This document shows, in pieces, positions 15,709 to 24,368 of a DNA stretch of 38,223 nt. This DNA is from a virus. The stretch lies in the IMG/VR virus record IMGVR_UViG_3300013006_002411, positions 1 through 38,223 of that record. The stretch is one strand, 5' to 3'. Position 1 is the stretch's first letter, and every line of letters starts with the position of its first letter. The position numbers and the translations under genes are program-made. The notes beneath the pieces were generated by a model. That model was not told the origin of the DNA. It ran no database searches and saw only the letters and a list, made by a program, of their open reading frames with translations.

Positions 15709-16109
15709 TCGACCCATACTCCTTCAGAGGTGACTTCGACCACTACACCGGCCAGGGAGTTACCCGTAGCATTGGCAGTGACGGTCTGGTTGTCCAGGAT
15801 GTAGCACTTGGTGCCGAGCATGGCCTGGGTGACTGGATTCGCCGTGTCGTTATCCCAGAGGAATGCATCAGCAGCTGGGGTGCGGACATTGACAGCGAGA
15901 TCACCGTCAGCACCATCTGTATTGTCCACAGTCGACTCGAAGCGTCCCATATAGACCAGGTTGGTAGCGGTAGCACCTTCGACGGCATAGCCATTGGCAT
16001 TCACACATGCGATTGTGCCGTTGATCACTTCAGTGCCAGCTGCAATCGGCAGTGTGACCAGACCGCGTTCTCGGCGGATTGTTTGACGGTCAGTCGTGGT
16101 AGCGGTCAT
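15705..16109 (-). CDS. Capsid decoration-like protein
   Basis: A 134-aa beta-rich protein between protease/scaffold I and the capsid. It begins MTATTTDRQTIRRERG and continues with IAAGTEVINGTIACVNANGYAVEGA, then GVVVEV near the end. This alternation of short Gly-containing strands is like small head stabilisation proteins (DUF2190 or gpD-like). Position next to the capsid gene, with overlaps on both sides, supports a head protein. Which decoration family it belongs to is uncertain. Confidence 0.65.
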   Translation of the reverse strand: MTATTTDRQTIRRERGLVTLPIAAGTEVINGTIACVNANGYAVEGATATNLVYMGRFESTVDNTDGADGDLAVNVRTPAADAFLWDNDTANPVTQAMLGTKCYILDNQTVTANATGNSLAGVVVEVTSEGVWVE

Positions 16110-17125
16110 GCTTCACCCCCATGTTTCTTGAGGAACTCAGGTGTGTTGCCCATTTGCTTGGCAACTGCGAGTGCCTCGGCAGTGAGATCACCATCTTGTC
16201 GGCTTGCAGCCGCGGTATGGACGGACGTGGATTGACGGGCGGTCAGCGCAGCCACTTTCGGCGCTTTGTCCAGATATTCTTTCAGCGCGGCAGGGTTGCT
16301 TTTGCCCAGATCACGTGCCCAGCCGAGGAGCGCAGAGCCTTCTTTCAAGCGACCATCCGAGAGTGCTGCCTGGATCAGCGGCTCGACGCCATTCGATTCA
16401 GTTTTTTCGCGCAGTTGGGTGTTTTCAGCCTGCAGCTCGTTAAAGACTGCGACCGGCACGTATTTAGCAGGATCAGGCGTCTGGCTACTTGCTGCTGCAG
16501 TTTGCAGAGTCGAGAGCGCAGACATCACCTGATCCTCAGTTGCATCGTCTGGCAGCTTGAGTGCCGCCAGCATCTTCTTGATTAAGTCCACGGATGGATC
16601 CTCGTTGGCTTGGGGGAGTTGGAGAGCGGAAATCTTTTTGGTTGCAGCGGCCAGCATCACTTCGGGCAGCGTGTCCAGGCAGGGTGTGTTTGTCAGTGCG
16701 GCATGCAGCAAACCAAGCACTTCACCATCCTTGGTGTGTACGAATACCGGCGAGAGATATTTGTATTCCTGATCAGCGATCTGCTGAGATGCCCGGGGCG
16801 TCCATGACCAGTCGTTTGAGCACACCCCAAGACCCTGGACATACTCAAACTTTCCTGCCTTGCACCATCCAGCGGCTGGCGCTGGCGTGCCGTTTTCTTT
16901 GGCCATGAGCGTGGCGTGTTCCCAGTCAATGACCATATCGGTCTTGATCTGATTGAGCGCAGCCACAATCGCCTGACCGTTTTCCTTGGAGAGTGTCCAG
17001 TACTCCGAATCATTCGGACGACCGTCCACACCCTGGAATTTACCTTCAGGGATAAGCACAAGCTGCTTGCTTGTGTTGGAGTCGAGAGAGAGGCTGCACG
17101 CAGCGGCCAATAGATGCTTTTTCAT
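16106..17125 (-). CDS. Head maturation protease and scaffold I, Mu gp32
   Basis: A 339-aa phage I protein. The N-terminal half is the Mu I protease domain: LVLIPEGKFQGVDGR, then VIDWEHATLMAKENG and AAGWCKAGKFEY, ending SPVFVHTKDGEVLGLLHAALTN. The C-terminal 150 residues (from MLAAATKK, with a coiled coil around LQAENTQLREK and DGRLKEGSALLGWARDLG) match the scaffold part, which in Mu is also made separately as Z. Internal initiation at the Met near residue 157 is therefore possible here. A late dyad element lies 32 bases before the start, the counterpart of the Mu PI promoter. Confidence 0.87.
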   Translation of the reverse strand: MKKHLLAAACSLSLDSNTSKQLVLIPEGKFQGVDGRPNDSEYWTLSKENGQAIVAALNQIKTDMVIDWEHATLMAKENGTPAPAAGWCKAGKFEYVQGLGVCSNDWSWTPRASQQIADQEYKYLSPVFVHTKDGEVLGLLHAALTNTPCLDTLPEVMLAAATKKISALQLPQANEDPSVDLIKKMLAALKLPDDATEDQVMSALSTLQTAAASSQTPDPAKYVPVAVFNELQAENTQLREKTESNGVEPLIQAALSDGRLKEGSALLGWARDLGKSNPAALKEYLDKAPKVAALTARQSTSVHTAAASRQDGDLTAEALAVAKQMGNTPEFLKKHGGEA

Positions 17126-17156
17126 AGAGCAAGTTTGACCTTGCCCATGAGTGGGT

Positions 17157-17175
17157 TACAGCCGGAACGATTTCC
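17157..17175 (-). promoter_or_regulatory. Late-operon dyad element, copy C (upstream of protease I)
   Basis: TACAGCC-GGAA-CGAT-TTCC on the + strand, 32 bases before the start of the protease/scaffold gene and inside the only sizeable non-coding gap of the head region. It shares all fixed positions with copies A, B and D. Unlike those, no terminator hairpin lies between it and the gene. Confidence 0.55.
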
Positions 17176-17310
17176 GCTGTCTGGTGGATTTTTCGAGAGG
17201 GATAAAGCGAGGGGGATTGCGAGAAAGTACTGAAAGCTAAAGACGCCCTTTTAGCGTGATTTAGTGGGTTATGGCACCGACATGCTCACGACTGGTCTGC
17301 TAACGGCACG
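17176..17310. other. Non-coding gap before protease I
   Basis: No credible gene is seen in either strand between the inverted repeat after G and the dyad before protease I. The only structure noticed is a weak stem, GCTAAA with TTTAGC around an 8-base loop, near 17234-17253. The stretch may serve as promoter upstream sequence for the late operon that starts with protease I. Confidence 0.5.
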
Positions 17311-17342
17311 AAAGGGCTTTATAAATCTTTATAAAGCCCTTT
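17311..17342. terminator. Perfect 15-bp inverted repeat after gene G
   Basis: Arms of 15 bases (AAAGGGCTTTATAAA and its exact complement) separated by two bases. The first two bases of the gene G stop codon complement lie inside the repeat. A strong hairpin would end the portal-to-G transcript. The U-run is internal to the arms rather than after them, so a bidirectional or RNA-processing role is also possible. Confidence 0.65.
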
Positions 17343-17856
17343 AAGAACCGACAACACGCGTCCAGTAGAGATTGATGTCATCCGTGACCGCGATCAGCGC
17401 CTCGGGCTGCAGACGGCCACTCTTGTCGACCGGCATAAACTCCCGAGCTGGTATCTTGCTACCAGGGTGATGCACGACCTTAAAGAATTTGCCACCGAAG
17501 TGCAGTGCCTTGGCATTTTTGGGTTTGATGATGTGCGGGCGCGTCTGGCCACCGAACTGTTGAATCGCCGCATAAGGTACGTTCGTCGATAGCCCGGCAA
17601 AACCATTGCCAGAAAACGGCAAGATGCTCCGCGCCAGATGACCTGTGATCTGTAAGATCTTGCCCTTCTTGCGGGTCGCCGCATAGGCTGGAGACAGACC
17701 GGCCCACTTCGGACGGCCTTCAGCCGCGAAGTTCAGCTCGTTCTGATCCAGAAGCGTCATTGAGATGCTACGCGACAGCGGTGACAGATCTGTCATGCGC
17801 TGCGCGATGATGCCGAGTTTATGCGTGAGTGCGCTATCGTCGAGTTTGATTTGCAT
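17341..17856 (-). CDS. Virion morphogenesis protein G, Mu gp31
   Basis: A 171-aa phage virion morphogenesis protein (gpG, related to P2 S). Motifs in order: NFAAEGRPKWAGLSPAYA, RKKGKILQITGHLARSI, then NVPYAAIQQFGG and the C-terminal IPAREFMPVD. The W-x-x-L-S...K-x-x-I-L-Q-x-T-G-x-L pattern is diagnostic. In Mu, G takes part in head assembly or tail completion. It ends in a perfect inverted repeat, which fits a transcript end. Confidence 0.87.
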   Translation of the reverse strand: MQIKLDDSALTHKLGIIAQRMTDLSPLSRSISMTLLDQNELNFAAEGRPKWAGLSPAYAATRKKGKILQITGHLARSILPFSGNGFAGLSTNVPYAAIQQFGGQTRPHIIKPKNAKALHFGGKFFKVVHHPGSKIPAREFMPVDKSGRLQPEALIAVTDDINLYWTRVVGS

Positions 17857-18203
17857 CAGTAGACCACCTCAAGATCAGAACGGGTAGATTTGCCGCCGCC
17901 AGGTGATGGCAGTGGCAGATCATCCGAGACATACCCTAAGAAAGCCAGCACGACCGAGAGCTCGGATGCGGACTTCAATGGATCGCTGATCTTGAAGGTG
18001 TTAGTAGGCAGGGATGGGATCCCGAGGCGACCGGCAGCTTTAGCCATGCTTGCCATGTCTGAAATCTGCTTGAGTAATGTCCGGGCACCACCCACAAGTG
18101 CACCCGCCTGACTATCCCATTGGATAGTGGCGACGACATCCGGCTTGCCGATCAGTCTGAGTGCAATGTTCATGGTGTTTGGTTTTATCGTCCGGTCATT
18201 CAC
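17856..18203 (-). CDS. Small protein between F and G, unknown
   Basis: A 115-aa protein that I do not recognise, inserted between the F-like and G genes. It starts at a GTG overlapping the F stop codon (GTGAATGA), which suggests coupled translation; an ATG ten codons in (MNIALRLIGKPD) is the alternative. The sequence has a short beta region (IALRLIGKPDVVATIQWD), a helical middle with KQISDMASMAKAAG, and a Gly/Pro-rich end (LPLPSPGGGKS). The middle region contains few charged residues but no clear membrane segment. A head-morphogenesis role is inferred from neighbours only. Confidence 0.6.
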   Translation of the reverse strand: MNDRTIKPNTMNIALRLIGKPDVVATIQWDSQAGALVGGARTLLKQISDMASMAKAAGRLGIPSLPTNTFKISDPLKSASELSVVLAFLGYVSDDLPLPSPGGGKSTRSDLEVVY

Positions 18204-19869
18204 AGTGAAATAAGATCCCGAGTGCCAATTCTAACATTTTTTGATCAGATTTCCAGAGATTAAATAACATTCCGCCCGCCTGCAGGTCATCACCGAGGAT
18301 AGGCTGCAAAGACATTGTCATGACTTCCAGAGCTTCACGGCCTGCAGATGAAGAGTACTCACGGCCCATATAGGCATCGTAGTAGCCATCTGGCTTGGCG
18401 ACTTCGTCAGGCGCATAGTTAAATGGCGTGATATCACGCAGACGCTGCAGCTGCTCGCTGGCAGTACGCAAGCGATGCTCAGCCTGGAAGAGCGCATCGA
18501 TGTCATGCCGTGCCTCTTGGATACGGTGAGCATACTCATGCACGGCAGTACTTGAGTCGTCCGTCATCATGTAGCCATCGCCTTTGGAGGCACGGATCAC
18601 GCCAAAGCCCGGCAGCTTGCCCATCGTGTCTCGATCCGCTGTCCAGCACCAGCCACGTTCAGTGGTTGAGAACTTGACCTTGAGCGGGCCCAGCGCATTG
18701 GCGTCCTGCACCCAGGATGCTGGATAGACTTTAGATGCATTGTGGAGTGTTTTGACTGCCTTATGACCACCGTTGGCATTCGAGAGTACCGAGCCAGCCT
18801 GGCGTGTCTCGATCAGCTTGTCCACCACGGCTTGATGCCAGGCCGGATGATGCGGCAGGTAGTCGACCGGAGATGATGCCGTCTCAAGCACCTTGGCCAG
18901 CGAGCCATTGTCTCCGACTTTGGTGGCGAGCAGCTCCTCGAGGCGCTGAGCACCGAGCGCCTTGAACTCATCCAGTGAGCCGACCTTCGGTGGCAGCAGC
19001 GGCCAGCTGCTCGAAGGTTTGGCAGGAGGAGGTACCGGCGCTGGAGCAGGACTTGGTGCAGGTACCGGAGCTGGACTGACTGGTGGCTTCGGCGGGATAG
19101 GTGCATTCAGGCTGGGAGCCGTATTGAATCCGGGACTGGTGACAAAGGGCTGATTCATACCCGGCAGCTGTACCTTGTACACCTCTGTTGACTTACCGTC
19201 ACCGATGCCTACGACCTCGCGCCACATGACCCCATCGGTACTGTCCAGCGTGACGCCCATACGCAGTACTGCGGCCTCACTCATAGGAGACACGCGACAC
19301 TTACAGCCGTAGCCGTTCGGTGGATAGCCAACAGACCAGAAGGGATCATCATAGCGAAGCACACGGCCATCCATCGCCAGATGGTTCAGGCGCGGGTGCG
19401 ACACAGAAGTATGGATATACCGCCAGTACGGGTGCGTATCAGTCGCCTGCAGCATCTCTGTGCGGCGACCGGCTGCATAGGCCGACTGCATGTTTTGCTC
19501 ATAGATGAGCTGCATGCGCCGTGGGCTGCCAAGTTGTACCTTCTTCTCAGCGCCATCAGACGTGGTCACATTCTGCTTGCCCCACCAGCCTTTCGCCTTC
19601 ATCAGTGGTTCGATCTGAGCATGCCATTCGGCATAGGTCTGACCATTCTTGATCGCATCGACCAGGGATTGCTTGACGTCATTCAAGAGATCCTGCTGCG
19701 CCAGCTGCGCGACCACAAACGTGCGGTTATGCGCATCATCCAGCCATTCACGCCAGGCACCAGAGGGCATGGCGTGCTTGTCCTGCAGATACTGGATCAC
19801 TTGCTCAGGTGGCCGATTGAAAACGACTGACCAATCCACACCAGCGGGCACGCCGGTTGGACTAGGCAT
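18196..19869 (-). CDS. F-like head protein with C-terminal zincin-like domain
   Basis: A 557-aa minor head protein. Residues about 5-240 are the Mu F/SPP1 gp7 family: VDWSVVFNRPPEQVIQYL, FVVAQLAQQDLLNDVKQSL, the block RRMQLIYEQNMQSAYAAGR, and then HPRLNHLAMDGRVLRYDDPFW with NGYGCKCRV. A proline-rich linker (about 255-295) joins an extra 260-residue domain carrying HEYAH at about 444-448, an HExxH zinc-binding signature, and a later acidic site in GREALEVM. The start is the second of two ATGs, 7 bases after GGAGGAG. The domain could be a metallopeptidase acting in the head or injected into the host; catalytic activity is inferred from the motif alone. Confidence 0.85.
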   Translation of the reverse strand: MPSPTGVPAGVDWSVVFNRPPEQVIQYLQDKHAMPSGAWREWLDDAHNRTFVVAQLAQQDLLNDVKQSLVDAIKNGQTYAEWHAQIEPLMKAKGWWGKQNVTTSDGAEKKVQLGSPRRMQLIYEQNMQSAYAAGRRTEMLQATDTHPYWRYIHTSVSHPRLNHLAMDGRVLRYDDPFWSVGYPPNGYGCKCRVSPMSEAAVLRMGVTLDSTDGVMWREVVGIGDGKSTEVYKVQLPGMNQPFVTSPGFNTAPSLNAPIPPKPPVSPAPVPAPSPAPAPVPPPAKPSSSWPLLPPKVGSLDEFKALGAQRLEELLATKVGDNGSLAKVLETASSPVDYLPHHPAWHQAVVDKLIETRQAGSVLSNANGGHKAVKTLHNASKVYPASWVQDANALGPLKVKFSTTERGWCWTADRDTMGKLPGFGVIRASKGDGYMMTDDSSTAVHEYAHRIQEARHDIDALFQAEHRLRTASEQLQRLRDITPFNYAPDEVAKPDGYYDAYMGREYSSSAGREALEVMTMSLQPILGDDLQAGGMLFNLWKSDQKMLELALGILFHCE

Positions 19870-21550
19870 CATTCAGCTCCTCCATCACTGAGAGACGTCC
19901 CCAGATGTCTGAAGCAAAGATCAACTGAGATAGACGCGCAGTCATGACTTCTGGAGTTTGACCTGGTACGTATCGATCAAGCCGTGACTGTGCCTCATCG
20001 AGCGAGCTGCAGCCGGAGAGCATATTCATGATCGGATCCAGCAGCGCTCGACCCTGAGCATCAAGATCCTGCGCAAGCAGACCAGAGATGGCATTATCCA
20101 GTGCCTGCTGGTCGGGTGCCACACCAGGCAGTTGCTGAGAGAGCGCTGCGAGTCGTTTGATCCGACTTGGCTTAGGCACTGGAGGCGCTGCGGGCTTCAT
20201 CGTCTCGTTTGTCGGCGGCGTATTTGTGTCCGGCTCAGGCTCCGGAGTCGCAGTCACAGGCACTGGCGGTTTATCTTGAGGCGTTACTGCCTCGACGCGC
20301 AGGAGTGGTTCATCGCCTTCAGGCTCAGGGATGCCGAGCTTCTTCTTGGCCCAGGACTCAGGGATACGCATACCAGTACCGACGAGCTTGGGGAGCGCCT
20401 CTGCATAGACCGTGATATCTTCTGGTTCAGTCAGGTCAAAACGGAATTTTGGATAGCGCCGTGGATCAAGATCTGGATAGTTGATCTTCAGCATGACGCT
20501 GATCAAGCCACGATTGAAAGTACTGGCAAGCTGCTTTGCGTCAGATTCTGTAAGCTCTTTGCGCACCTCATTGTGTACATTGCCAAGGGCATTCGTTGAG
20601 GTCTTGCCGTCAGCCTGCGTAGTGAGCGTGCCACCCAGAATCGCCTTGCTCATGGACATTTCTGCCCATTTGATCATGGTCTCATGAGGTGCCGAAGTTC
20701 CTTCCGCCGCCTTCTCAAAATCTATCGACATCCCTGCTGGAATGATCCCAGCAGCGTTATGACCGATCTGAGTGACTGCCCGCAGGAGGTCCATCTTCTC
20801 ATCACGGCTGGCTCCGGGCGGATATTTACCCAGGCGCAGCGGCAGACCATAGATCTCCAAAAGCTCAGCGAGATCCCGGACAGCATAGTTTTTAAAAAGA
20901 TATGGCCACGCCAGCACACGGTGCAGACCGGCGCGGTAGGCATAGCCCGACTTGGCCTTATGCAGATGCACGAGCCAGCCTGCCTCCCAAAGCTCCGCAC
21001 CATCGACAGTCGTATCTCGCAATCGCACCTCATCTTGCGAGAGGCCAGACATGAGTGTCGGGAACTGGAAATGACGTGGTTGTTGCCATTCGATGCCGCA
21101 CGGCAGCCAGAGTGCTCCCAAGCGCTCCCAAGAGATCTCCTGCGCAGAGTATCCGTGTCCAATCCCATCCAGCGCATTAAAGACCACGTCTTCAAGATCA
21201 GGAATATTCTCGACCCAGTCCGTGACCTCTTCAGCGAGGGCTTTCTCTTTGGCCGAGGCATTCTTGGGAGGCTCGATCAGCCAGTCCACACCGAGCAGGG
21301 CACGCTTACGTTTTGAAATCTCACTAAAGAGGTGCGCATCACGCTCTTCCATGTCAGTGAAAAGATCAGTTTGATTCTGTAGACTGCCATGCTCGGCATT
21401 TGTGAGGATTGCATGCAGACGCTGTGGCGTTAGCCCACGCGCTGGGTGTTCTTCCCATTGCCGGTTGACGAAGCCAATCATCCCACTTTCAGACTGTTGC
21501 TGTGTCAGTGCGGGTGAATCAATGCGAGGTATTTTGCGTTTTTTGCCCAT
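19862..21550 (-). CDS. Portal protein, Mu gp29 (DUF935)
   Basis: A 562-aa DUF935 portal protein. I start it at MGKKRKIPRIDSPAL; the frame extends upstream only through the hairpin and the end of the terminase. Conserved stretches: GLTPQRLHAILTNAEHG, LFSEISKRKRALLGVDW, then GIGHGYSAQEISW, VRDLAELLEIYGLPLRLGKY and MSKAILGGTLTTQADG. A proline-rich segment near residues 435-480 separates the C-terminal helical part. It forms the ring at the head vertex through which the terminase packs DNA, and lies between terminase and F as in Mu. Confidence 0.9.
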   Translation of the reverse strand: MGKKRKIPRIDSPALTQQQSESGMIGFVNRQWEEHPARGLTPQRLHAILTNAEHGSLQNQTDLFTDMEERDAHLFSEISKRKRALLGVDWLIEPPKNASAKEKALAEEVTDWVENIPDLEDVVFNALDGIGHGYSAQEISWERLGALWLPCGIEWQQPRHFQFPTLMSGLSQDEVRLRDTTVDGAELWEAGWLVHLHKAKSGYAYRAGLHRVLAWPYLFKNYAVRDLAELLEIYGLPLRLGKYPPGASRDEKMDLLRAVTQIGHNAAGIIPAGMSIDFEKAAEGTSAPHETMIKWAEMSMSKAILGGTLTTQADGKTSTNALGNVHNEVRKELTESDAKQLASTFNRGLISVMLKINYPDLDPRRYPKFRFDLTEPEDITVYAEALPKLVGTGMRIPESWAKKKLGIPEPEGDEPLLRVEAVTPQDKPPVPVTATPEPEPDTNTPPTNETMKPAAPPVPKPSRIKRLAALSQQLPGVAPDQQALDNAISGLLAQDLDAQGRALLDPIMNMLSGCSSLDEAQSRLDRYVPGQTPEVMTARLSQLIFASDIWGRLSVMEELNDA

Positions 21551-21552
21551 AA

Positions 21553-21574
21553 GAAAGCCCCAAGGTTTGGGGCT
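21553..21574 (-). terminator. Hairpin at portal start
   Basis: AGCCCCAA pairs with TTGGGGCT around a 3-base loop; the leftward transcript continues TTCTT into the ATG. The 3' arm contains the only G-rich ribosome site (GGGG) before the portal start, so folding would also hide that site. It may be a terminator/attenuator or a translation switch. Confidence 0.6.
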
Positions 21575-21599
21575 ATTGTCGAAAGCATAGAGATTTGAA

Positions 21600-21618
21600 T
21601 ACAGCCGGAAGGGCTTCC
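21600..21618 (-). promoter_or_regulatory. Late-operon dyad element, copy B (upstream of portal)
   Basis: TACAGCC-GGAA-GGGC-TTCC on the + strand; its last base overlaps the terminase stop codon. About 17 bases downstream on the leftward strand is TATGCT, a fair -10 box. Inferred to be a late promoter or activator site like the other three copies. Confidence 0.55.
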
Positions 21619-23171
21619 TACCATCCGCCATTGAGCATATTGCGCCATTCTTCGTATTCAGGCATTTGCTCGATCTCCTCTTGAGTCGGTGCTGCCAACC
21701 ATTCAATCGGGGCTTCAGGGTTACGGCTGGCCGAGTGTGCCAGCACATGTGCTATCGCTGAGTCACCATGCCTGCCATTACCATCCGTACCTTTGGTGCG
21801 CGTGTCAGGGATACGTGCGACACCTTTGACCAAGCGAAAAGCCCGATGATCATCTACGATGTCCCTATCCTTGGGGATGCCCATAATCACGCCATCTTCT
21901 AATGCCGCCTTGAATGATGGCGTGTTATCCCGGTACCAGCCTTCAGAGAATTGGATCGCCTCAATCAAGGTGGTACCGAATGAAACCTGCATGGCTTCGG
22001 CAAGATAGCCACCATTACCGGATGCATCATGACGACCCTTACGCAGATTGGGCATGCGCTTCCAGATGTACAACATGATGACTTCCTGTTGCTTGTAGGG
22101 CATCTGATACATCTCAAGCACGAATGGACACGACAACCGGCGATCCTGCTGCTCGAGCAGTGGCCACATGCTGCAGGCATCTTTCTTGCGAGCGAAGTCG
22201 AGACCATAGTATGAGATCACATTGCGAGAGATCTGCTCGATGAGCGGCAGCAGTTGATCCTGACACCATTCCAGCACAAGGTTGGTACGCGCATCTTCAG
22301 TCCAGGTTTCAAAATCCTTGGGTGCCTGGAAGCGAATGACCGGGATTTCCGGATTCTCCAGCCGATCCAGCAGCGCCTGACTGAGCCACCGGCCACCACC
22401 TTTAGACGGCACCACGTCCAGTTCTTCCTCGGCATCGTCACCGTAGAAGTCATAGACCGACTGCACCCAGGCTTCTTCCTGAGCCGGATCATAGTCAATG
22501 CCGAGACGCAGGCAGACGCGTTTATACAGCCCTTCTGCCACAGCCTCCCGGAACGTCGTCCGATGCACTGTGCCTGAGCGTTTACCGGCGCGGATCTCGG
22601 AGATCAGTTCATTGAATGGATTGTCATCACCATCGTGGGTCGAGATGATGCGCACCTTACCACCCCAGATCAGCAGCGCTAGAGCTGCCTTGATCATGCC
22701 AGGCAGGTCATCATGGAATGCTGCCTCATCGAGCACGACCACACCCTGCTTACCACGTAGGTTGGATGGCCGAGATGTCAGTGCCGTGATGCGGTGATTG
22801 GACTGGGGGAAGCGGATGGTGAAGGTCTTGATCTGCTTGTCATCGTCATCCCAAAGACCTTCTTCGATCTCGGAGGCCGCATGGTTGAAGGCCCGCGCCC
22901 ACATGGCACAGGCTTCGATGAACTCGATGGTCATGTCTTGGTTATAGCCGACGTAGTAGACGTTCTGTCCACCAGCCGTCTTATCCGCAGCTGCGATCAG
23001 CACATCATCAGCAGCTTCAGCCCAGGTTAGGCCGATACGACGGGATTTCTCGGCGATCTTGAGCTGGGCATCATCCTGAATCCAGCGCTGCTGGTAGGGC
23101 AGTAATACCACTGGTGCATCCAGATCGGCTGGCACACCCATTGCGATGGCCAGTGGATTCTGGGCACTCAT
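21618..23171 (-). CDS. Terminase large subunit, Mu gp28
   Basis: A 517-aa large terminase. The N-terminal ATPase domain has a Q-motif-like LPYQQRW, an atypical Walker A in EKSRRIGLTWAEAA (about residues 40-53), and Walker B VVVLDEAAFHDDLPG (about 155-170), followed by a coupling motif with STHDGDDNPF. The C-terminal nuclease domain includes YYGLDFARKKDACS, with an acidic metal ligand, and FNE-type residues further on. It cuts and pumps phage DNA into the prohead. Mu-like terminases package DNA from integrated copies and take flanking host DNA. It overlaps the small subunit by 4 bases. Confidence 0.93.
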   Translation of the reverse strand: MSAQNPLAIAMGVPADLDAPVVLLPYQQRWIQDDAQLKIAEKSRRIGLTWAEAADDVLIAAADKTAGGQNVYYVGYNQDMTIEFIEACAMWARAFNHAASEIEEGLWDDDDKQIKTFTIRFPQSNHRITALTSRPSNLRGKQGVVVLDEAAFHDDLPGMIKAALALLIWGGKVRIISTHDGDDNPFNELISEIRAGKRSGTVHRTTFREAVAEGLYKRVCLRLGIDYDPAQEEAWVQSVYDFYGDDAEEELDVVPSKGGGRWLSQALLDRLENPEIPVIRFQAPKDFETWTEDARTNLVLEWCQDQLLPLIEQISRNVISYYGLDFARKKDACSMWPLLEQQDRRLSCPFVLEMYQMPYKQQEVIMLYIWKRMPNLRKGRHDASGNGGYLAEAMQVSFGTTLIEAIQFSEGWYRDNTPSFKAALEDGVIMGIPKDRDIVDDHRAFRLVKGVARIPDTRTKGTDGNGRHGDSAIAHVLAHSASRNPEAPIEWLAAPTQEEIEQMPEYEEWRNMLNGGW

Positions 23172-23725
23172 TCAGCGATCCCCAGGATGGCCTTACGGAT
23201 CTCCTGAATGGTCGCCTTGGCAAGTCCCCCCTTATGCGCGATCTTCTCAACCGCGTCAGCTGCGGCCTTTGCTTTGTCACGCACCTCGATCTGGTGTTTT
23301 TTGACATCGACCGATGCCTTGGCGATCTCGGCAATCCCCTTGCCGCACTTGGAGAGCAGCTCCAGACGCTTAGCAGGATCGACAGGCTTGCCTTCGACTA
23401 CTTCATTGGCCTCATCAAAATTCACGAGGGCATTGAAGAGCTGAGTCTGGATCAGAGACAGCACCGCTGACGAGCGTTGATCGCCATCGTCCGGAGCAGC
23501 TTCAGCGATCAAGACTGCTGCCTGAGTACTGGCCTGTACAGCGGCGAGCTTGCGCTCAAGATTGGCACCATAGCGATGCACTGAGCTTTTGCTGACGCTG
23601 TACCCGCGCTCCTGGAGCAGCTTGGCGACCTCTTCATAACCACAGAAGCCACGGTCAGTCAGTTGACGATCTAGCCAGACCTTATCATCTGGATCTAATG
23701 CACTGATGGCAGATTCGCGGCCCAT
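23168..23725 (-). CDS. Terminase small subunit, Mu gp27 (DUF3486)
   Basis: A 185-aa DUF3486 protein. It begins MGRESAISALDPDDKVWLDRQL and has a helix-turn-helix-like region GFCGYEEVAKLLQERGYSVSKSSVHRYG at about residues 28-56, the normal DNA-recognition part of this family. Coiled-coil helices follow. It recognises the packaging start and recruits the large subunit, whose gene it overlaps by four bases. Confidence 0.88.
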   Translation of the reverse strand: MGRESAISALDPDDKVWLDRQLTDRGFCGYEEVAKLLQERGYSVSKSSVHRYGANLERKLAAVQASTQAAVLIAEAAPDDGDQRSSAVLSLIQTQLFNALVNFDEANEVVEGKPVDPAKRLELLSKCGKGIAEIAKASVDVKKHQIEVRDKAKAAADAVEKIAHKGGLAKATIQEIRKAILGIAE

Positions 23726-23728
23726 GGC

Positions 23729-24037
23729 TTACTCCCAGTACTTTTCTGGTCGAGCAATGCCAGGCTCACAGTCGACGGTGTACTCGACCAGATCCACACC
23801 ATACCGATCCAGTGTGGAGTGCCACTGACCATCTGGCTTCTTATTCAGTTTGATGAGGTCTCGATCAGAAAGATATTGCAATTCAGCCCGCACCTCGTTC
23901 TTCGTAGCATCTTGATAGATTGAACGAATGACAGTCAGAAGCAATGACTCTGGCGCACCTGCAGGGCGAGCCTTATGCAATGCATTCAGCAGGATCCAAC
24001 GGGAGTCCTCGCGCCGGGCTTTGGCCAAATCAGTCAT
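23729..24037 (-). CDS. Mu gp26-like small protein, winged-helix fold likely
   Basis: A 102-aa protein between the TM/coiled-coil protein and terminase small subunit, in the Mu gp26 position. The sequence fits a small winged helix: an initial helix RWILLNALHKARPAG, a second helix ESLLLTVIRSIYQ, a recognition-like helix KNEVRAELQYLSDRDLIKL and a wing ending GQWHSTLDRYG. In Mu-like phages the corresponding gene has no settled role. DNA-binding in packaging or late regulation is possible, not shown. Confidence 0.65.
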   Translation of the reverse strand: MTDLAKARREDSRWILLNALHKARPAGAPESLLLTVIRSIYQDATKNEVRAELQYLSDRDLIKLNKKPDGQWHSTLDRYGVDLVEYTVDCEPGIARPEKYWE

Positions 24038-24368
24038 CTTTTTTCATCCCTTGTTGGATCTGTAGTATTTGAATACCCTTGGCCACCGAGTCTATCTTGG
24101 CTTCGATGATCGTCTGACCTCGGATGTAATCCTCACGTCGCACATAGTTGAGAGGCATGTCCGCCTGCATCTTGAGTACTTCACGCTCAAGCCGGAGCAC
24201 ATTTTCATTGGCCTTTTTAGCCTCTTCATTCGCAGAGGCTATCCCCTCAAACTTACTGTCGAGGTTCTTTTCAACCTGAGTCCAGATGGTTTTTCCGAGC
24301 GCCCATAATCCACCGATAATGGCCACAATAATCATGGCCAGTTGGTAGCCGTCCATTTGCAACGTCAT
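24030..24368 (-). CDS. Membrane-anchored coiled-coil protein, Mu gp25-like (DUF2730)
   Basis: A 112-aa protein with one N-terminal membrane helix (LAMIIVAIIGGLWALGKTIW, about residues 10-29), then a long charged coiled coil (NENVLRLEREVLKMQ). This matches the Mu gp25/DUF2730 layout in the lysis-to-terminase interval. I use the ATG that overlaps the preceding stop as ATGA, preceded by TAGGA; an ATG four codons upstream is less likely. A role in lysis, as a spanin-like tether, or in virion assembly are both possible. Confidence 0.65.
   Translation of the reverse strand: MTLQMDGYQLAMIIVAIIGGLWALGKTIWTQVEKNLDSKFEGIASANEEAKKANENVLRLEREVLKMQADMPLNYVRREDYIRGQTIIEAKIDSVAKGIQILQIQQGMKKDD

Noticed and set aside
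14818-15804. Long + strand frame (328 aa) opposite the capsid gene, and similar long antisense frames at 6775-7581 and 11465-12172
   Set aside because: Shadows of well-supported - strand genes; His/Arg/Cys-rich translations without motifs or ribosome sites.
21551-21748. 66-codon N-terminal extension of the portal
   Set aside because: It runs through the hairpin, the dyad and the terminase end in another frame; the family start is at 21550.
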